In this document: positions 14,763 through 18,906 of the stretch, piece by piece
How the letters are laid out: each line of letters starts with the position of its first letter
How positions within the stretch are numbered: the stretch's first letter is position 1
Source of the DNA: Flavobacteriales bacterium UBA2104
Lineage (GTDB): Bacteria; Bacteroidota; Bacteroidia; Flavobacteriales_D; Crocinitomicaceae
Direction of reading: 5' to 3'
NCBI GenBank assembly: GCA_002331485.1
Contig: DCYS01000035.1
Span: forward strand, 1 to 18,906
Length of the DNA: 18,906 nucleotides
Made by a program: the position numbers and the translations under genes
The notes under the pieces: model-generated
What the model was told of the DNA's origin: nothing
The model's database searches: none
The model's input: the letters and a program-made list of their open reading frames with translations, nothing else

Positions 14763-14770
14763 TAGATTTG
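14763..14770 (+). promoter_or_regulatory. Candidate -7 promoter element of the kinase/regulator operon
   Basis: TAGATTTG matches TAnnTTTG exactly and lies 16 nt before the TTG start at 14787. The nearest TTTG upstream (14747-14750) is only 12 nt away, shorter than the usual spacing, so the -33 element is uncertain. Confidence 0.4.
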
Positions 14771-14786
14771 AGCAGAAGTAATCCAA

Positions 14787-16343
14787 TTGAAAAAACTACT
14801 TGTCATACTGATCATCCTTACAGTCTCATTTCAGGGAGTTTGTCAGCAGGAAACCACTGTTGATTCCCTCCTGAAGATGGGTAATCGAAAAGTTGAATTA
14901 GGAAGAATCTCTGAAGCAGTAGAACTCTTTATCAGAGCTCGAAAGGTAAGTGACAAAAACAATAATGAAACGGAATACTTTGAAGCATCAGTAAGTCTTG
15001 CCAACCTCTACACACTTTACAGTCGCACAGCAGAAGCAAAAGAGATCTTCGCTGAAATTAATCCTAAAGATCTATATGGCGCAGAACTTAACTGTCAATA
15101 CTACCACCGTAAAGCCTTCTTTTTTAATCAAACTGGAAAACTGGATTCAGCAATATACTATTCAGAGAAAGCACTTGATCTGGCTAATGAAAACAACCTG
15201 AAAAGTGCTAAGGGAACAGTACTGAATGAACTGTCAAACATCTACTTGCGCTTAGGGGATTATGAAAAGGCGTTGGAATTCGCTGACTCATCATGTGAAC
15301 TTTATGAGGATCAACCCCGCTACTACGCGAATGCCTATTTTAACAAGGCTGTAGTATTTCATAAAATGGAAAATTACGACAGTTCGATAGTGCTTTTAAA
15401 AGATAACCTGAACAATATTAAAGATACTAAATGGCATTCGGTAAAAGGCCCCATTTACTTTTATTTATCCGACGCCTACTTCAAGTTAAACGATTCACTG
15501 AAAGGATATGAATACTTATCGCTTGAACGACTGGAAAACCTTGAAAAACAAAAGCAAGAGCATATAAAAAGCTTCAATAACTTGATGCTTGAGTATGAAA
15601 CGGAGCAGAAAAACTTAGAACTCGCTCAAAATAAAAACACAATTAACCAACAGATCTATGAGCAAAAAAGATTGAATGTATTCATCATATCCCTTTCTAT
15701 CTTATTATTACTCGCCTTGATCTTTACACTAGTTTTCAGGCAGAAAAACAAGAAACTTCACAGACTTATAAAGGAGAATGAGTTCCTGGTTGGAGAGGCG
15801 AATCATCGGATTAAAAATAACTTGCAGTTGATCAACTCTCTAATTGCAGACGAGATGGACAAAAAAGGAGCACGAGAGGATGAACACCTGGTCCAGATCG
15901 CAAGTAAGATAGAAACGATAACAATGCTTCATCAACAATTGTATTTGAAAGAAGATAAAACGCTGATCGATCTATCAAATTATTTGGATAATTTACTTCA
16001 AAATCTCAACCAACTCTTGCAACCAAATGGAATCGGCCTGGATAAAAAATTAAATGAAGTTCACTTTCACGCAGATAGATCTGTGTATATCGGACTTATT
16101 TTAAATGAGCTTGTGATCAACTCCATCAAGCATGCTTTCCGAGAAAATTCTGAAGATAAACAAATAACGATCAGTCTAAAAGAAGAGCAAAACGTTATTC
16201 ATTTTACGTATCATGATAATGGCGTTGGGTTGAGTAATAAAGAAGAACCACATTTAGTAGATTTAATGGGCAAACAGTTAAAAGCTAAGTACCGATTTAA
16301 AAGTGAAGAAGGGTTTTACTTCGAAATGGAAGTGAACAAGTAG
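14787..16343 (+). CDS. TPR-containing sensor histidine kinase (HisKA_2 type)
   Basis: This 518-residue membrane sensor kinase starts at TTG; no in-frame ATG fits, and this start gives a clear signal peptide (about 1-19). A periplasmic region of TPR-like helical repeats follows (about 22-245; for example LGDYEKALEFADSSCELYED), then a coiled-coil linker (245-295) and one transmembrane helix (297-318). The cytoplasmic part has the H-box EANHRIKNNLQLINSL with phosphoacceptor H340, of the HisKA_2 kind. The ATPase domain has an N-box around LILNELVINSIKHAF (437-451) and a G1 box HDNGVGL (476-482); the second glycine box is poorly conserved. It would autophosphorylate and pass phosphate to the response regulator 12 nt downstream. 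The gene ends with TAG. The signal sensed is unknown. Confidence 0.93.
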   Translation: MKKLLVILIILTVSFQGVCQQETTVDSLLKMGNRKVELGRISEAVELFIRARKVSDKNNNETEYFEASVSLANLYTLYSRTAEAKEIFAEINPKDLYGAELNCQYYHRKAFFFNQTGKLDSAIYYSEKALDLANENNLKSAKGTVLNELSNIYLRLGDYEKALEFADSSCELYEDQPRYYANAYFNKAVVFHKMENYDSSIVLLKDNLNNIKDTKWHSVKGPIYFYLSDAYFKLNDSLKGYEYLSLERLENLEKQKQEHIKSFNNLMLEYETEQKNLELAQNKNTINQQIYEQKRLNVFIISLSILLLLALIFTLVFRQKNKKLHRLIKENEFLVGEANHRIKNNLQLINSLIADEMDKKGAREDEHLVQIASKIETITMLHQQLYLKEDKTLIDLSNYLDNLLQNLNQLLQPNGIGLDKKLNEVHFHADRSVYIGLILNELVINSIKHAFRENSEDKQITISLKEEQNVIHFTYHDNGVGLSNKEEPHLVDLMGKQLKAKYRFKSEEGFYFEMEVNK

Positions 16344-16355
16344 AAAGTTAGATCA

Positions 16356-17009
16356 ATGAAGGGAGTTATAGTAGAGGATGAGTTTTTAGTCGCTGACCAC
16401 TTAAGAAAAATATTAGTTCGTCAGGATGTAGAAGTTATTGACATGGTAGATAATGTTCAAAGTGCTGTTGATCTCATATCAAGATCACCTGATTTCTTTC
16501 TGGTTGATATTCGTTTATCCAACAACTCAAATGGTATTAGTCTTGGTGAAAAGCTAAATAAACACCGTATCCCATTCATATACATCACCGCAAACAATGA
16601 GATCGATGTGATCAAAAGAGCCGCCTCAACTAAACCTCAGACTTATATCACAAAACCTTTTAACGAAAGAGATGTGATTGCTGCAGTTGAAGTGATTCGA
16701 GGTCAGTTTTCAAATTCAATTTTTTTCAACGTCTTGACTCCTAAAGGGAAAGTCGAAATTCCCCTAAATGACATTTTATATTTTGAGGCGGATGGATCAT
16801 ACACAAAGATCGTTACAGCAGATCAAACCTATTTAAAGAGAGTATCACTAAAAGAAATACTTGATAATGTGACGATTGATTTTATTCGAATACATCGCTC
16901 CTACATCGTAAATGTTCAGCAGATCACTTCACGAAAAGCAAATTCTGTTTTCATAGGAGGAACCGAACTAAATATTTCGCGTTCGTACAAAAAGAATTTA
17001 CAGGACTAA
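16356..17009 (+). CDS. LytTR-family response regulator
   Basis: This 217-residue transcription factor has an N-terminal receiver domain (about 1-115) with the acidic pair E7-D8, phosphoacceptor D51 in FFLVDIRL, T78 in FIYITAN and K100 in YITKPF. A C-terminal LytTR DNA-binding domain (about 120-217) is marked by LNDILYFEADGSYTKIVT, FIRIHRSYIVNVQQI and LNISRSYKKNL. The length is normal. It lies 12 nt behind the histidine kinase and is surely its partner. LytTR proteins bind pairs of direct repeats about two helical turns apart; such a pair lies in the gap that follows, upstream of the secreted repeat-protein gene, which makes that gene a candidate target. Confidence 0.95.
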   Translation: MKGVIVEDEFLVADHLRKILVRQDVEVIDMVDNVQSAVDLISRSPDFFLVDIRLSNNSNGISLGEKLNKHRIPFIYITANNEIDVIKRAASTKPQTYITKPFNERDVIAAVEVIRGQFSNSIFFNVLTPKGKVEIPLNDILYFEADGSYTKIVTADQTYLKRVSLKEILDNVTIDFIRIHRSYIVNVQQITSRKANSVFIGGTELNISRSYKKNLQD

Positions 17010-17042
17010 AAAAAGGCAATTCTCTTATTGTCTATTCTCGTC

Positions 17043-17089
17043 ACCTGCAATTCATGAACAAAAACCTGTCATTCACAACGTTCGTTGTG
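17043..17089 (+). promoter_or_regulatory. Candidate LytTR operator: direct repeats 21 bp apart, plus a dyad
   Basis: ACCTGCAATTCA (17043-17054) and ACCTGTCATTCA (17064-17075) agree at 10 of 12 positions and are spaced 21 bp start to start, the geometry of LytTR sites such as those of AgrA. A perfect inverted repeat CACAACG-TT-CGTTGTG (17074-17089) follows. The secreted-protein gene starts 43 nt further on. Binding is inferred. Confidence 0.45.
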
Positions 17090-17131
17090 TAACTCATTTC
17101 TTTCTTCGTTCTTTTACAAAAAAATTTTAAG

Positions 17132-18906
17132 ATGAAGAAAACACTACTCTCTATCACATTTTTCTTGATGTGCTTAATCCAGTTTTCAAGCGCTCAGAGT
17201 ATTCAACAACTAGGAGCAGATCTAGATGGTTTAGCTGGTGATGAATTAGGTTATAACGTTAGTATGTCCGATGGAAACACTGTCGCTGTCGGCAGTCCTT
17301 TTGGAGGTCCAGCTAGTCAGGGATATGTTCGAGTATTTGACTGGGATGGTAGCAATTGGGTTCAACGTGGAGCTGATATAATTGGTGAAGCAAGTTTTGA
17401 CCGCGCAGCTTTTATCGATATGCCAGATGACAACACGATTGCTATAGGAGCTGTATTCAATGATGGCAACGGTACTGATGCTGGACATGTACGAATTTAT
17501 ACTTGGGACGGAAGCTCTTGGGTACAGAAAGGTGCTGATATCGATGGGGAAGCAGGTGGAGGACTTGGTGATCGATCAGGAAACGGTGTAAGTATGCCAG
17601 ATGCAAATACGGTTGCTATTGGTGCTTATCTAAATAATGGAACGGGAACATCCGCTGGACACGTTCGAATATTTGAATGGGACGGAACCACGTGGGTTCA
17701 AAAAGGATTAGATATTGACGCTGAAGCAGCGGACGATCGATTAAGCGTAGTAAGTATGCCAACGGCGAATACAGTATCAGTTGGTGCAATTCTGAATGAC
17801 GGCAATGGATCTAATGCTGGGCATGTTCGCATTTATGATTGGGATGGCAGCGCATGGATACAAAGAGGTAATGACCTTGACGGACTTGCTGCTGGAGACT
17901 ATTTCGGATCTGCTCTAAGCATGCCTGACATGAACACGGTTGCAGTGGGAGCTCCGCAAAATAACGCTGGGTACGTACAAATATTTACCTGGGATGGTAC
18001 CGTTTGGACACAGAAGGGAACGAACATAGTTGGGGAAGCAAGTAACGATGGGTTTGGTAGGAGTGTGACTATGCCGAGCCCTGATTATATTGCGATCGGT
18101 GCACCTGCAAATCAAGGTAATGGTCCGGGTGCTGGTCACGTAAGAATATTTTCGTGGGATGGAACTAATTGGGTACAATTTGGATTGGATATCGATGGTG
18201 AGGCAGCCGGAGATAATTCAGGAGGGGACGTTTGTATGCCAGATAATGAAACCTTAGTTGTTGGGGCCAATAAAAATGATGACAACGGAACTGATGCCGG
18301 ACATGCTCGAATTTACACATTATGTCAAACTACAACAGGTACAGATGTGCAAACTGCATGTGATTCATATACATGGATCGATGGTAACACCTACACTGCT
18401 GACAATAACACAGCAACACATACGCTGACAAATGCTGCTGGTTGTGATTCAACGGTAACGTTAGACCTTACAATCTTGGAATCTACCACTGGTACTGACG
18501 TTCAAACGGCTTGTGATTCATACACATGGATCGATGGAAACACGTATACAGCTGATAACAATACAGCAACACATGTATTAACCAATGCTGCAGGGTGTGA
18601 TTCAACAGTAACCTTAGACTTAACGATCTTGAACTCAACAACTGGTACTGACGTTCAAACAGCATGTGATTCATACACCTGGATCGACGGGAATACGTAT
18701 ACGGCTGATAACAATACAGCAACACATGTATTAACCAATGCTGCAGGGTGTGATTCAACAGTAACCTTAGACTTAACGATCTTGAACTCAACAACAGGTA
18801 CAGATGTTCAAACAGCATGTGATTCATACACATGGATCGATGGAAACACGTATACAGCTGATAACAATACAGCAACACATGTATTGACAAATGCAGCTGG
18901 GTGTGA
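17132..18906 (+). CDS. Secreted beta-propeller and tandem-repeat protein, 3' end beyond the window
   Basis: This open frame starts at ATG 17132 and runs without a stop to the window edge (591 codons plus 2 nt), so it is partial. A signal peptide (1-21, ending SSA before QS) is followed by seven imperfect repeats of 50-58 residues (about 25-399). Each has the pattern G-D-x-F-G..SMPD.NTVAVGA..NDGNG..AGHVRIF.WDG..WVQKG, of the FG-GAP/propeller kind; seven would close one beta-propeller. From residue 403 there are tandem 51-residue (153-bp) units containing ACDSYTWIDGNTYT and NAAGCDSTVTLDLTIL, with two cysteines each: three complete and one partial. Such proteins in Bacteroidota usually end in a type IX secretion sorting domain, which would lie outside the window. 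It is probably a cell-surface adhesin-like protein. It sits directly behind the kinase/LytTR pair. Confidence 0.88.
   Translation, partial: MKKTLLSITFFLMCLIQFSSAQSIQQLGADLDGLAGDELGYNVSMSDGNTVAVGSPFGGPASQGYVRVFDWDGSNWVQRGADIIGEASFDRAAFIDMPDDNTIAIGAVFNDGNGTDAGHVRIYTWDGSSWVQKGADIDGEAGGGLGDRSGNGVSMPDANTVAIGAYLNNGTGTSAGHVRIFEWDGTTWVQKGLDIDAEAADDRLSVVSMPTANTVSVGAILNDGNGSNAGHVRIYDWDGSAWIQRGNDLDGLAAGDYFGSALSMPDMNTVAVGAPQNNAGYVQIFTWDGTVWTQKGTNIVGEASNDGFGRSVTMPSPDYIAIGAPANQGNGPGAGHVRIFSWDGTNWVQFGLDIDGEAAGDNSGGDVCMPDNETLVVGANKNDDNGTDAGHARIYTLCQTTTGTDVQTACDSYTWIDGNTYTADNNTATHTLTNAAGCDSTVTLDLTILESTTGTDVQTACDSYTWIDGNTYTADNNTATHVLTNAAGCDSTVTLDLTILNSTTGTDVQTACDSYTWIDGNTYTADNNTATHVLTNAAGCDSTVTLDLTILNSTTGTDVQTACDSYTWIDGNTYTADNNTATHVLTNAAGC
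18338..18906 (+). repeat. 153-bp tandem coding repeats
   Basis: Units start at 18338, 18491, 18644 and 18797, exactly 153 bp apart, and the last is cut by the window end. The third and fourth units are nearly identical in DNA sequence, while the first is the most diverged, which suggests recent duplication within the array. The frame is kept through all copies. Confidence 0.9.

Noticed and set aside
18483..18890. 135-residue minus-strand frame with repeats
   Set aside because: It is the reverse shadow of the 153-bp coding repeats of the secreted protein.

Overview
The window looks like chromosomal DNA of a member of the Bacteroidota, most likely a flavobacterium-like marine or freshwater lineage (the lineage is inference). 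Three things suggest this: several genes are preceded by TAnnTTTG, the Bacteroidota -7 promoter element; there is a TPR sensor kinase paired with a LytTR regulator; and the last gene has the build of a large secreted repeat protein of the type IX secretion kind. No rRNA, tRNA, CRISPR array or transposase gene was seen.

Layout. Positions 1-2280 hold three small genes: a four-helix membrane protein, a lipoprotein and a membrane-anchored monohaem cytochrome c. They are bracketed by two directly oriented copies of a ~90-nt structured repeat. The 700-nt gap up to 2375 consists mostly of repeat elements. Positions 2376-7834 form a defence-type island of lower GC content: an EcoRII-type restriction endonuclease translationally coupled to the mismatch endonuclease Vsr, a convergent Dcm/EcoRII-type cytosine methyltransferase overlapping vsr by 8 bp, a divergent HTH + LAGLIDADG-like protein with a changed second active-site motif, and a very AT-rich OLD-family ATPase/TOPRIM nuclease. 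Positions 7939-13902 hold a higher-GC drug-efflux operon: a MarR regulator, a lipoprotein periplasmic adaptor, an RND pump and a TolC-like outer membrane factor. The pump gene is interrupted by an in-frame TAG codon. Positions 13903-14786 are a repeat-rich gap with a likely terminator and a second copy of the 277-nt repeat first seen at 1882-2158. Positions 14787-17009 encode a periplasmic-TPR sensor histidine kinase and its LytTR response regulator. From 17132 to the window edge runs a secreted protein with seven beta-propeller-like repeats followed by 51-residue tandem repeats; it is cut off by the window end.

How the genes work together. R, Vsr and M form one restriction-modification unit, probably for CCWGG: the methyltransferase protects host sites, the endonuclease cuts unmethylated DNA, and Vsr repairs T:G mismatches arising from deaminated 5-methylcytosine. 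The OLD protein and perhaps the LAGLIDADG-like protein add to the defence or mobile character of the island. The MarR regulator probably represses its own operon through a dyad over the promoter, but the premature stop probably leaves the tripartite pump non-functional unless it is suppressed or is a sequence error. The kinase/LytTR pair may control the adjacent surface-protein gene, because two direct repeats 21 bp apart lie in its upstream region.

The most notable points are the amber codon in the pump gene, the vsr-R (rather than vsr-M) coupling, the altered LAGLIDADG protein, and the two equal-length 277-nt repeats with a compensatory base-pair change.
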